DNA from: Fabrea salina | Lineage: Eukaryota > Ciliophora > Heterotrichea > Heterotrichida > Fabreidae | Length of the DNA: 64,000 bases | Direction: 5' to 3' | Assembly (NCBI GenBank): GCA_022984795.1 | Contig: JALIHJ010000021.1 | Coordinates: forward strand, 1 to 64,000 | Part shown: piece after piece, positions 1 to 8,964 of the stretch | How the letters are laid out: every line of letters starts with the position of its first letter | Numbering within the stretch: position 1 is the stretch's first letter | The notes under the pieces: model-generated | Told to the model about the DNA's origin: nothing | Database searches by the model: none | The model's input: only the letters and a program-made list of their open reading frames with translations | Translations under genes and position numbers: made by a program

Positions 1-142
1 TCTTTGATGAAGTTGTAACTAACTTCTTATTGAGAAAGGCAACCCACAACAACTGACTCAGCTAGTAGGAAAAGGATTGCTAAGTAGAGTCTGTTTTCTT
101 CAGTGTAAGCATCACTAAGTACTTCTCCAGAAAGCGCTTAAG
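1..142 (-). pseudogene. Decayed continuation of the P4-ATPase-like gene
   Basis: Just past the stop of the neighbouring 690-aa reading frame, another minus-strand frame encodes ALSGEVLSDAY, then YLAILFLLAESVVV and CLSQ. This lines up in order with LSGDALETAAA, YLGVLLLMSSAVVV and CTSQ of the guanylyl cyclase at 24718-30423, in the segment that follows the P4-ATPase P domain. The homology is in a different frame from the upstream ORF, is preceded by a TAA and meets another TAA after CLSQ. I found no GT-AG segment of 15 or 16 nt that would restore the frame. Seen: homologous residues in a broken frame. Inferred: the parent gene is a pseudogene or has lost its 3' part. The rest lies beyond the left edge. 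Confidence 0.5.
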
Positions 143-2215
143 TCAAAAGTGGTTGGTTTGAAAGCCCTTTTTAAAACTCAGCAACTCAGACTTGTTCATA
201 GTAAAGACCTTTTCAAGGAAAGGGTGGACGTTGGCTTTTTTGTCATACTTGATCCTTGCGTTGAACACCTTGTTTTCTGGGTCCATGAACTCGTAGTAGA
301 CATTCTTCAACTCGTCGGAGTCCCTGAAACGACTCAGTCTTTCTGAAAAGCTCTTGGAAAAGCCCTGAGGCCCAACAGCTAGACTCTGGTCGGGCTCACT
401 AAACAGCAGTCCATTCAGTAGTTCCTCCAAGTCAGTTTTAAGTGTCAATGGAGAAAGTGAGTTCTCTATTTGCACAAGTGAGTTGCCAGTTCCAAGTATT
501 CCACTGCTCACTCCAGCATTTAGAGTGTTTTCGTAGGAGTCAGAACTCACCAGCACATGTTTGATTTGGGCACTCTTCATCTTCTTGATGGTCTTTTTGG
601 TTTCATGACCCACCTGAGCACTCATCACCACAGCACCTACAAATTCCAGGTTCCTTTCGTAGTTTTGGAAGACTTGGTTGATCTTGGTTTGTGACTCAAA
701 AGGGACAGAAGCTGCGTAGTCATAGTCCCTAAGTAACTGGTCAACTTCTTCTCTTGACAGAGTTGCAGCTGCATAACACACTAGCACTCCACTTCCAAAG
801 TCTTGCTCTTGCATAATCCCTTCCATGCTTTGCTTAGTTCCCCTCACGAACAGACAAAAGGAACCTGAGTTTTCAACCAGCACTCTGACTTTAGAAGACT
901 TGCTGGGCTGGCTCTTAAGAACTTTGAAGCTCTGGACAGTTTCTGAGTTTGCAAGAAGCAAATAGTCACCGTCTTTGGAAGTTTTAACTCCTAGTTTCTC
1001 CAGAAGGTCCTCAATAGCAATGTCTTGGAACGAAAGGTTTTCTCTGAAGTTGTCTTGAACAGAGCTGCACACAGCTACAGCTTGGACAAATACTTCAAAG
1101 TTTTGGTCTCTCAGTAGAATGTTGTAAAAAGAGTCAGCACTCAAATGGTCTTTCTCGAAAAGGGTTTGGTTCAACTCGTAACAACTTGAAGGGGTTGAGA
1201 AATAACTTACTTTGGAGTCTTCGTTCCTGAGTAAAGTCGACTTAGCAATTACAGAGTAATCAATCTTAGCTAGGTCCTCGTTAAGTAGTTTTTTGTTGAA
1301 TGTTATGTTTGGGAACCTTTTTTGGAACTTTCTTGAGTAAAGGAACCTCAAAACATCCAGCAGAATCAAAAGGGGCAGAGGAACCAGCACCAAGGAATAT
1401 AAGTAGTAAAAGACCAAGTCAGCACTTCTGTCCTCGGCCAGTGCTTCATACAGAGCCAGTACTCCTATAGTCAGTGCCGAAAACACAATTAAAATCCAGC
1501 CTAGTTGCATGACTGACTTTCTGAAATAGGAACTGGACTTCCGAACTGAAGGGTCTCCACCCAAAACAACTAAACCAACCACCCAGCCAGAAACTAGAAC
1601 AGAGCCCTTGTTGATAAAATTACTCTTCATCAACTCAGTGCTTCTAGGGGAGTTTTCTAGTTTCAACTTGCCCTTGCTTAAGTCTTTGTCTTCAAAACTA
1701 ACTTGGAGACTCAGTGTCTGGATGAAAAAGACTAGTTCCTGGAATGAGATGGGAGTTAAGAGCTCTTGGGTTTCCTTGACTGGGCTCCTGAAAACTAACT
1801 TGTTTGGAGTCTTTAGGACTTCAATAGAAGGAGTCAGTGAGCTCAGAGCAACTAACTTGCAGGGAGACTTTTGGTTCTGCTCAAGAAGAACTAAGTCCCC
1901 TGTTCTTAGTTTAGAGGACTGCATTTCTTGGAAACTGATTCCAGTCCACACTCTGCAGTGAGAGTTTCTGGGTGGACTGTACTCAATAAAATAGTCAAAA
2001 AGGATTCTGGTTAGCAGAACCGCCAGAATAGCAATTGAGCCTCCGATTTCTGACTCCAGTGCAAGTAGAATGCAGCCCATGATGAACCAGACTGTTGATG
2101 GTTTTTTCAGACTCTCTAGAATTGAGACTGCCACTGCTTTGTTGAGTAGCTCACTGCGTTGGGCTTCAACTAGCTCTGAGCCCTTGAATTCAACTTGGCG
2201 TTGCTTTGGTTCCAT
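143..2215 (-). CDS. P4-ATPase-like protein, paralogue of the N-terminal module of the guanylyl cyclase
   Basis: This 690-aa ORF looks like the N-terminal part of a phospholipid-flippase-type (P4) ATPase and matches the first ~700 residues of the 1901-aa guanylyl cyclase in this window in domain order. Hydrophobic pairs lie near residues 45-75 and 235-290 (LVLVPLPLLILL beside LVPLPLSVVLNI in the cyclase). Between them is an actuator-like segment with LRTGDLVLLEQN. The catalytic DKTGT motif is absent: the matching place reads KIDYSVIAKSTLLRNE, so ATP-driven transport is unlikely. The ORF stops in TGA where homology continues in another frame (1-142). It may be the 5' part of a broken cyclase gene or a truncated regulatory paralogue. 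The start ATG is followed by MEPKQRQVEF. Confidence 0.6.
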   Translation of the reverse strand: MEPKQRQVEFKGSELVEAQRSELLNKAVAVSILESLKKPSTVWFIMGCILLALESEIGGSIAILAVLLTRILFDYFIEYSPPRNSHCRVWTGISFQEMQSSKLRTGDLVLLEQNQKSPCKLVALSSLTPSIEVLKTPNKLVFRSPVKETQELLTPISFQELVFFIQTLSLQVSFEDKDLSKGKLKLENSPRSTELMKSNFINKGSVLVSGWVVGLVVLGGDPSVRKSSSYFRKSVMQLGWILIVFSALTIGVLALYEALAEDRSADLVFYYLYSLVLVPLPLLILLDVLRFLYSRKFQKRFPNITFNKKLLNEDLAKIDYSVIAKSTLLRNEDSKVSYFSTPSSCYELNQTLFEKDHLSADSFYNILLRDQNFEVFVQAVAVCSSVQDNFRENLSFQDIAIEDLLEKLGVKTSKDGDYLLLANSETVQSFKVLKSQPSKSSKVRVLVENSGSFCLFVRGTKQSMEGIMQEQDFGSGVLVCYAAATLSREEVDQLLRDYDYAASVPFESQTKINQVFQNYERNLEFVGAVVMSAQVGHETKKTIKKMKSAQIKHVLVSSDSYENTLNAGVSSGILGTGNSLVQIENSLSPLTLKTDLEELLNGLLFSEPDQSLAVGPQGFSKSFSERLSRFRDSDELKNVYYEFMDPENKVFNARIKYDKKANVHPFLEKVFTMNKSELLSFKKGFQTNHF

Positions 2216-2575
2216 CCTTATGCAAATTATTCTTAGTTAAAGTGCTCTCAGAATATCAGTTGATAGTTTGGACTAGCTTCTCAGAAACAATTTACGTATG
2301 CACACGTACTTTGAAAAAACACCACTTGCAGAGACACTTCTGTTACTCAAACCCTGGGCTAAAATGAAAATCTAGCACCCCGAAAGTCAGATGTCAGTCT
2401 GAGTTCCTAGTAAGTGCAAACTAGAAAGAGAATTCTTGAAGTTAGTCAGATAAACTGTCCAGCTCAGTTCTGTGGACTTTGCAGTACTCCGGTTAGATGA
2501 GAAGAAATTCGACGAATTTCTGATCAGAAAAGACGTGATGAAGAATGTCAGTCGACCAATATGGGCGTAGGCTTC
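2216..2575. other. Intergenic stretch without a recognised gene
   Basis: No ORF of note and no RNA gene signature seen on either strand. It contains one perfect 8-bp inverted repeat with a one-base spacer (GAAATTCG A CGAATTTC, 2504-2520). The right part may be the 3' untranslated tail of the LINE remnant that ends near 2576, since that element runs on the minus strand in this direction. Confidence 0.5.
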
Positions 2576-2900
2576 CTAGGAGGCTGTAATATGAGGACAC
2601 AAACGAAGTGCTGACTTACCTGGAAGATCGTGATGTTGACGTAGTTCTTGATTTCTTTGTCTAATTTTTGCTTTTGTCTCGTGTTGGCTGGTTTCTTCCT
2701 TTAGTTTGTCTGACTCTAGTACTAAGTGGTAGATGAGTGATTCCCTTGGTTCGGAGTGTTTCCTTGGGATTGTCCTCAGTTTTTCTCTTGAGATTGTGTT
2801 TTTGGGCAGTATTCCAGAATGTGTTCGATTGTCTCTTCTTGCTTGCACCAGGTGCAGTTGGGGTCTGGTTCCATGTGCTATTGGTCATTGTGTATCGACG
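2576..2900 (-). mobile_element. LINE (non-LTR retrotransposon) 3'-end remnant, copy B
   Basis: On the minus strand, near 2857-2806, one frame reads CTWCKQEETIEHILEYCPK. This is the C-x2-C-x7-H-x4-C knuckle at the C-terminus of many LINE reverse transcriptases, followed by the usual CP motif. The frame stops soon after. The downstream tail (LRTIPRKHSEPRESLIYH and onward to a stop at 2576) is in a neighbouring frame, so at least one frame break is present. The knuckle differs from that of copy A next door (ETIEHILEYCP against ETVRHITNECP), so it is a different LINE lineage. The copy is strongly 5'-truncated: none of the reverse transcriptase palm is present. Confidence 0.7.
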
Positions 2901-2903
2901 AGA

Positions 2904-3381
2904 CTTTAATTCAATTGTTATTTTATCGAGTCCTTGGGCCTTTTTAGGAATACAGGGAGCGTTGACTTTGTTACAGTTTCTTCTTCTGTAAACCCAGTCA
3001 ACAAAGTTCTTGATGACTCCGTCTACTTGTTGGGGTTTTTGGCATTTAGCATGTTTTTCGAACTTTTTACTGCAGAGGACGATGTCGTATAGGTCTATGC
3101 TCTTATCGACTTTGTGTTAGTTCTTCGATTAGAGTCTGCCTTTCATACTGGTAAGCTGGGCATTCGTTTGTTATGTGCCTTACTGTCTCTATTTCTCCGC
3201 GTGCTTGGCATCTGTTGTTGTTTTGTTGATGTCTTAGATGTACGCTGTATCGTTGTAACCTGCTCTCCATCCATGTATTGTTGCTATTGAGTTTCTCCTG
3301 TTGCTGTTGTGTTTGATGTGGGTTTTCATCTGTACTTCTTGCTCTGTTGTTGCTTCGGTGACTTTGAGGAAATCTGCACAT
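2904..3381 (-). mobile_element. LINE (non-LTR retrotransposon) 3'-end remnant, copy A
   Basis: Minus-strand translation from 3381 gives LQRYSVHLRHQQNNNRCQAR, then ETVRHITNECPAYQYER, the C-terminal knuckle region of a LINE reverse transcriptase. The second cysteine of the C-x2-C-x7-H-x4-C pattern is Arg (CQAR). After a frame break near 3110 the tail continues DKSIDLYDIVLCSKKFEKH and then VDGVIKNFVDWVYRRRNCN to about 2904. The last ~150 bases match the fragment at 30430-30583 at the DNA level, which fixes the family 3' end at about TTGAATTAAA. The copy is 5'-truncated and dead, and it abuts the unrelated copy B. Confidence 0.75.
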
Positions 3382-3896
3382 GTTACTTTTTAAGTACTAT
3401 AATACTTAGCAATACAAGCATAGATATAGTTGCAGTGAGTGAGTTCCAACTCTAGGGCCCAATTTGGACTTTTATGGTTTCCCAGAAGGATTACTTTTTA
3501 TTCTGAACGATACTTGGCTTCTAACCAAGTGGAATAAAACAGGTGTAAGGTGGACTATTCAAGAAGTGCAGGCTAGTGTTTTTTCCTGAGTAGGTAGAGT
3601 TAAAAAGTCGAACCTTTCAGAACTTGGTTGGAGCAATGAAACCAATTTTAGAAGCATTTATTGCAGCAATAACTAATTAGAGTTGAACGACCAGTTGCAG
3701 GAGTATTGTTTGTGGGATTTCCAGTTGAAGCCTTGCAGCAGTTTAAAGACTGGCCTAGAAGAAGGAACAAAAGCCTGAATGCAGCCAGAAGACTTACTGT
3801 GCTGGACAGTCAAAAATAAATTCTAAGTAGCAAAAAACCGTGTCTACACTTCGGAGAATGCTTAAGGAACATACGCTTAACTTAATTTCTAAGTAA
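3382..3896. other. Intergenic stretch without a recognised gene
   Basis: All six frames are closed at short intervals and no tRNA, rRNA or repeat signature was recognised. It separates the LINE remnant from the B-box/WD40 pseudogene and is probably decayed sequence. Confidence 0.5.
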
Positions 3897-5128
3897 ATGG
3901 AAGGTTCCTGTTCTCACAAACTTGAAGCCTTGTGTAGTTGTTTAGATTCACTATGTAGTCATAAGATAAACGAACATCTTGATGATGGCCATAGAATCTA
4001 TCCACTTGATGAGAAGTTAAGTCCATACCAAATTCAATACTTAATTTCCCAAGCAAAAGCCCAAGTAATCCACTCAATTATTCTAAAGGCTGAAGAGATA
4101 GCTTCTTATCAACTAGAAAAACTTAAAGAACTACAAGAAAACTGGAGGGCTTTGATACAACTCTTACAAAGGATCTGAAACACAACCTTGACAACGTTGG
4201 GCCTTCTGGAGAGCATATAGAGCGACTTAATGAATTAATCAAGCAACTAGAACCAAAAAGGACTAGCAGTAGTTCTGAATACACAGTTGTTTCTGGAAGT
4301 GAGGACACAACTATTCGAGTCTGGAAAAATCGTGAATCCAGAGTGTTGTGAGGCCATACTGGTGCAGTTCACTCAATAGATGTTTCTTGCAACAAGAATT
4401 TCATAGCATCTGGAAGAAAGACAAAACAATTATGATTTGGAACTTCTACACTGGCCAAATACTGAATTAAGAGGGCATGAAAACGCGGTCTTTTCAGTAG
4501 CAATATCTAGCCAGAATGAATTTTTAGTCTCTGGGAGTGCTGACAAAACCATTCGAGTTTGGAGACTAGATTCTGGGCAGCAGTGCTAAATGGGCATACC
4601 AACACAGTCAGGTCAGTGGCAATATCCGATAGGCATGATTACATAGTTTCTGGAGGCAATGATAATACTGTCAGAGTTTGGAGTTTGAATTCGGGAATAC
4701 AAATTAGGGAACTTAATGGGCATACTGACTGGGTTTTGTCAGTGGCGATTTCCGAGGATTACATTTTCTCAGGAAGCAAAGATACAACCGTTGGAGTGTG
4801 GAGTATTCATTCAGGAGATCAAATCATTCCACTAATCGGCCACAATGGTCCTGTTTTTTCAGTAGCCTTTAGCACTCGGCTAAATTCTGTGGTTTCTGGA
4901 AGCGCAGACAGTACTATCAAAGTATGGAGCCTTGCAACAGGAAGTGAGGTCAATGCAATTCAATTCAATAGCAGAATACATTCAATTGATCTATCGGGTA
5001 ATGATGAGAGATACCTAGCATCTGGGGATCAAAACCGTTCAGTCAGAATTAGGGAATTTCAAACAAACAAGGAGGTTGAGGTTCTGGAAGGTCATGAAGG
5101 GCATGTTTGGCCAGTTAAGTTTATCTGA
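3897..5128 (+). pseudogene. B-box / coiled-coil / WD40-repeat protein pseudogene
   Basis: The first frame (3897-4178) has a degenerate B-box-like zinc site ending GHRIYPLDEKL and a helical segment (AEEIASYQLEKLKELQENW), then a stop. Other frames continue NELIKQLEPKR and WD40 blades: VVSGSEDTTIRVWK, GHTGAVHSIDVS, then ELRGHENAVFSVAIS, LVSGSADKTIRVWRLDSG. The last frame (about 4590-5128) holds four or five intact blades such as YIVSGGNDNTVRVWSLNSG. At least three frame changes and an in-frame TGA before GHTGAVHS break the order. A functional relative would probably be a cytoplasmic B-box-WD40 scaffold or ubiquitin-ligase-like protein. The 3' blades still look well kept, so the decay may be recent. 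Confidence 0.75.
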
Positions 5129-5265
5129 ATTAAAGCAGGTTTAAATTCTTTGTTAATATGCAGGCTACTGGAGAAACTTAAAAACGAGCAAAGCAGAAAC
5201 GAAAGCTAAACAGAGACACAGACTTAATAGACTTGCAAGAATTTGATAAATAAATAAACTTAAAC

Positions 5266-8200
5266 TTAGTCTCCTTTCTTAGAGTTTTTGTCTGAAATAG
5301 CGATCATCTGAGCAAATGCACTGTCTTGGTTCGATAGAAGTTCTTCTGGAGGTCCGATTTCCTTGACCTTGCCTTCCTGCATGACTATGATTCTGTCTGA
5401 GTTCCTGATGGTGTCGAGTCTGTGGGCTATAACTATGACTGAACTCTGCACAAACTTGTCTCTGATGGAGTTCTGGATGATTTGGTCAGTTTCGTAGTCC
5501 ACGTTGGCAGTGGCTTCGTCCATCACCAAGACTTTAGACTTCTTGAGCAAAGCACGTGCTAAGCACAGAAGTTGCTTTTCTCCGACTGAAAAGGAGTTGG
5601 AGTTGAGTTCTTCGTTGAGTTTTTCTTTCATGGAACTTACTTTTTCGCCCAGAGAAGCCAAACTCAAAGCCTCCCAAATTTCAGCATCAGTTTTTTCGTT
5701 GAAGGGGTCTAGGTTGTACCTGATCGAAGAAGTGAATATGAAGGGCGACTGGGGAATGACTGCAATGGCTTTCCTCAAAGTGTGGAGTCCCAACACCGAG
5801 ATGTCTGTTCCGTCGATGTAGATCTTTCCAGAGCTGACTTCGACCATTCTGAAAAGGGCCTGGATAATGGTAGACTTGCCTGCACCAGTTCTGCCTACTA
5901 TGCCTATTTTTTCGCCTGGGAGGACCTTGAAACTCACTCCGTTTAAGGCTGTGATGTCTTCGTTGTACTTGAGGACTACGTTTTCGAACTCCACTTGGCC
6001 TCCTTTAACAGAGAGAGAGTGCTGAGTTGTAAGTTCTTTTTCAGTGGGTGAATCTAGGTAGTCCAGCATTCTCTCTCCACTAGCCATGAATGTTTGCACT
6101 TGGGTAATTTGCACCATCAACCAAACTAAGTTAACAAACAAAACCAGCAGCAAAGATAACCCAGTTGCTAGAAGAGCCTTGTCTAGATAGTTTATCAAAA
6201 TAACAGAAGACAAAACCATTAGCGAAATAAACGCTGTGTTTAAAGCATCGTTTGCAAAGTGCATCCAACGCATTGCTCCGTGGTACTCAAAAAAGGAGTT
6301 TGTGCTGTAAGAGCACGTGTCTATAAACACTTTTCTGAGGTCGTTGAGTAGGTTATAGCTTCTTAACGCAAACAGTCCAGACAAAGTGGTGTTCATATGG
6401 GTAAGGATGGGACTCTTGCTAGCATTGAACCTTTTGTAGTGTACTTGGGTAGCATAAGATGATTTTTTGTGGATAAGTTTGAGTCCAATTATCATAGGGA
6501 TGAAACCTACAAGCATGAAGGGGTTCCCTGCAAGCATTGCAATGGCACTTCCCAAAGTAATGAAACCTACCTGCAGCATGTCCACAAAGAACCAAGTAAG
6601 GAACTCGTCCATCCTTGCAACGTCGTTACTGAGTCTCCCCATTATTTTGCCCGAAGTGTTTTCGTCGAAGTACCGAGTAGGCATTCTGGTCATTCTCATA
6701 AGAGCTTCGTTATGTATTTTTTTGGAGGAACTTTGGAGGGCTTGGATAAACAAGTTGTTTCTGACAAAACCTAGGACGAAAAGTACTCCAACAATCAAGG
6801 CAAGAACTTGTATATAGTAAAAGTCTTGTTGCTCTTCTTCGCTTTGTTCAGACCAGTAGACTAGCCAGAAAGGCACTCCCATGTAAAGCAGCATAGTCAC
6901 TGGGTAAAGAATAATGTTTAGGGGAATGATCCACCACCAGCCCTTAACTATGTACTTCCAGTAAGTTGACCATTTCACGGATTCTAGGTCTTCTTCCACT
7001 GCTTCTTTGGCAAAGCCTTCGCCCTCTCCGCCTTCGTCTTCTACATGAGGCACTGCTTCGTTTCTTTCTAACTGTTCTGCTTCCGATACTTTATCAACGG
7101 TTCCGTCAGCGACTTTGTAAACTTTAGCACTTCCGTTGATGAACTGGGTTTGGTGGGTCACTAATATGCGTGTTTTGTTTGCAAGACACCCCATAATGGC
7201 ATTGTCAAATATATGCCTTCCGATCCGCACATCCACAGCACTGAGTGGGTCGTCAAGCATGTAAATATCAGCGTCTGCGTAAATAGCCCTTGCAAGTGCA
7301 AGTCTGGCTTTCTGGCCTCCACTTACGTTGACTCCTTTCTCACCAATTACAGTTTGGTCTCCTTTGGGCATTCTTTGCAAGTCTTCAATGAGAGCAGAGC
7401 ACCTAAGTGCTTCTTCATACTTGGCTGAGTCAAAGTGCTTGCCTAGGGTGATGTTTTGCTTGATGGTTCCAGAGATGATCCAGGGCTCTTGTTCGACGTA
7501 AGCTATTTTCCCCGACCTGTAGATGTCTCCTTTGCTAATGTGCATTTCTCCAAGTATAGTCAGCAACAAGGAAGTCTTTCCAGACCCCACTCTGCCGGTC
7601 ACAAAGCACAAGTCGCCTTTTGTGATTTTCATGCAAATGTCTTTGAGGCAAAACTCCTCTTCGTTTTTGATGAGTGAGTTGCCTTCAGAAGCAGTGTTGG
7701 GGAGCTTTTCTTCAGAGCTCTTCCAAGAGGCTTCTACTCCGTCAAGCTTTATGTAGCCTTCTTTGTAGGGTTTGTGTACAGGATGGTGTTCTTTTTCTTC
7801 CATGAAACTTTGGATTCGTTTGGCAGCTGCTGAAAACTTAGAAACGAACTCTACTGCTACTGGGAAAATAATTGTTAAGTAGAATTGGGCTGTTATGAAC
7901 AATGACAGCGTGCTGAATATGGTACTAGTGTCTATTTCTCCGTAAATAGCCATGTGGGCTGCAAAAGTTGCTAGACAGGCTAGTCCCTGGGCAACTAAGA
8001 ACAAACTCATGTTGGAAGCCCTGATCAACAGTCTGTACCTGTTGTACTTAACTTCTTTCTCGCGGTACTCAAATACCTTATTTGCATACTCAGTTTCCCA
8101 GCCGTACATTTTAAGGACTCGAATCCCCTCCATGATTTCGCTTGTGCGCTTGGTGCGAGTATCACCCATTTTGGCCATGTTAGCGTGCAGTTTGATGGTG

Positions 8201-8907
8201 AGTCTGTTGACTCTGATCTGAATAGGAACCAGCAAACTGATGATTAGTATTCCGAAAAGTCCAGTTGGGCCGATCTTGATCAAAAGAACAATACTTATGG
8301 CTACAGCTGCGATGGGAGAAAGCCAAAGGAAGTTCAGTAGAGGAATCAGTTCAAAAGGCTCTATGTCAATAGAAGCAATGTTAGTGACCTTTCCAGTGGC
8401 TGACCCGTCATGAATGACTTCGTGGGAAAGGTTCATGATTTTGTCGTGGACTAGCATGTAAAGAGTTTGTTTTAAGACACCTCCCATCATGTGTCCGTTG
8501 TGGAAAGATATATGCCTTACTAGCACGGCTGAGACTACGCAGAAAAAGATTGAGAAGGCATAAGCATAGCCTACTCCAGGTCTCTCTTCGCTATCCTCTT
8601 GTTGCAGGAAGTCAATGAAGAATCCAAGTAGGATGCCCAAACCAATTTGGGCAAAAACATCAAGCAAAAAGGGAGACTGCTTGATTATAAGTACTTTTCC
8701 GTAGGTTCTGAATATAGCCCTCAGTAAGTTGGGTTTTGCCTTCTGTTTTTCGAGTTCCCAGTTTTGAGCTAGTAACTTATAATATGGCTCAGGGTCTAAG
8801 GAACTGGGGAGACCTAGAGTTTCTTTGGGGTTATCCACAAACCTTTTAGCCCAGTGGAAAGTAATTCTGGAGAAGAACCCTGCTTTTTCGAAAGGGTGGC
8901 TTTCCAT
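5266..8907 (-). CDS. ABC transporter, subfamily C (MRP-like)
   Basis: A 1213-aa full transporter with TMD1-NBD1-TMD2-NBD2 and no N-terminal TMD0, as in short MRPs (ABCC4 type). NBD1 has Walker A GRVGSGKTS near residue 440, signature VSGGQKARLALARA and Walker B IYMLDDPLSAVD. NBD2 has Walker A GRTGAGKST near 1005, a degenerate signature (FSVGEKQLLCLARA) and Walker B VLVMDEATANVD, with the H-loop in VIVIAHRLDTIR. A charged linker near residue 620-660 (EDEGGEGEGFAKEAVEEDLE) joins NBD1 to TMD2. The family exports organic anions, conjugates or nucleotides across the plasma or vacuolar membrane; the substrate cannot be told from sequence. The start is the ATG before ESHPFEKAGFFS, the conserved MRP N-terminal stretch. 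It diverges from the next gene over 57 bp. Confidence 0.95.
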   Translation of the reverse strand: MESHPFEKAGFFSRITFHWAKRFVDNPKETLGLPSSLDPEPYYKLLAQNWELEKQKAKPNLLRAIFRTYGKVLIIKQSPFLLDVFAQIGLGILLGFFIDFLQQEDSEERPGVGYAYAFSIFFCVVSAVLVRHISFHNGHMMGGVLKQTLYMLVHDKIMNLSHEVIHDGSATGKVTNIASIDIEPFELIPLLNFLWLSPIAAVAISIVLLIKIGPTGLFGILIISLLVPIQIRVNRLTIKLHANMAKMGDTRTKRTSEIMEGIRVLKMYGWETEYANKVFEYREKEVKYNRYRLLIRASNMSLFLVAQGLACLATFAAHMAIYGEIDTSTIFSTLSLFITAQFYLTIIFPVAVEFVSKFSAAAKRIQSFMEEKEHHPVHKPYKEGYIKLDGVEASWKSSEEKLPNTASEGNSLIKNEEEFCLKDICMKITKGDLCFVTGRVGSGKTSLLLTILGEMHISKGDIYRSGKIAYVEQEPWIISGTIKQNITLGKHFDSAKYEEALRCSALIEDLQRMPKGDQTVIGEKGVNVSGGQKARLALARAIYADADIYMLDDPLSAVDVRIGRHIFDNAIMGCLANKTRILVTHQTQFINGSAKVYKVADGTVDKVSEAEQLERNEAVPHVEDEGGEGEGFAKEAVEEDLESVKWSTYWKYIVKGWWWIIPLNIILYPVTMLLYMGVPFWLVYWSEQSEEEQQDFYYIQVLALIVGVLFVLGFVRNNLFIQALQSSSKKIHNEALMRMTRMPTRYFDENTSGKIMGRLSNDVARMDEFLTWFFVDMLQVGFITLGSAIAMLAGNPFMLVGFIPMIIGLKLIHKKSSYATQVHYKRFNASKSPILTHMNTTLSGLFALRSYNLLNDLRKVFIDTCSYSTNSFFEYHGAMRWMHFANDALNTAFISLMVLSSVILINYLDKALLATGLSLLLVLFVNLVWLMVQITQVQTFMASGERMLDYLDSPTEKELTTQHSLSVKGGQVEFENVVLKYNEDITALNGVSFKVLPGEKIGIVGRTGAGKSTIIQALFRMVEVSSGKIYIDGTDISVLGLHTLRKAIAVIPQSPFIFTSSIRYNLDPFNEKTDAEIWEALSLASLGEKVSSMKEKLNEELNSNSFSVGEKQLLCLARALLKKSKVLVMDEATANVDYETDQIIQNSIRDKFVQSSVIVIAHRLDTIRNSDRIIVMQEGKVKEIGPPEELLSNQDSAFAQMIAISDKNSKKGD

Positions 8908-8964
8908 TTAATTTTTGTTGTCAGACCCTAACAGAGAACTTAATCAATTAGACCGTAATTAAGT

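Noticed and set aside
128-145. A 15-16-nt intron joining the 690-aa ORF to its continuation at the left edge
   Set aside because: No GT...AG of that length spans the TGA or the later TAA on the minus strand.
2504-2520. Perfect inverted repeat GAAATTCG-A-CGAATTTC as a terminator or operator
   Set aside because: A single short palindrome in decayed sequence with no second copy and no gene that it clearly serves.
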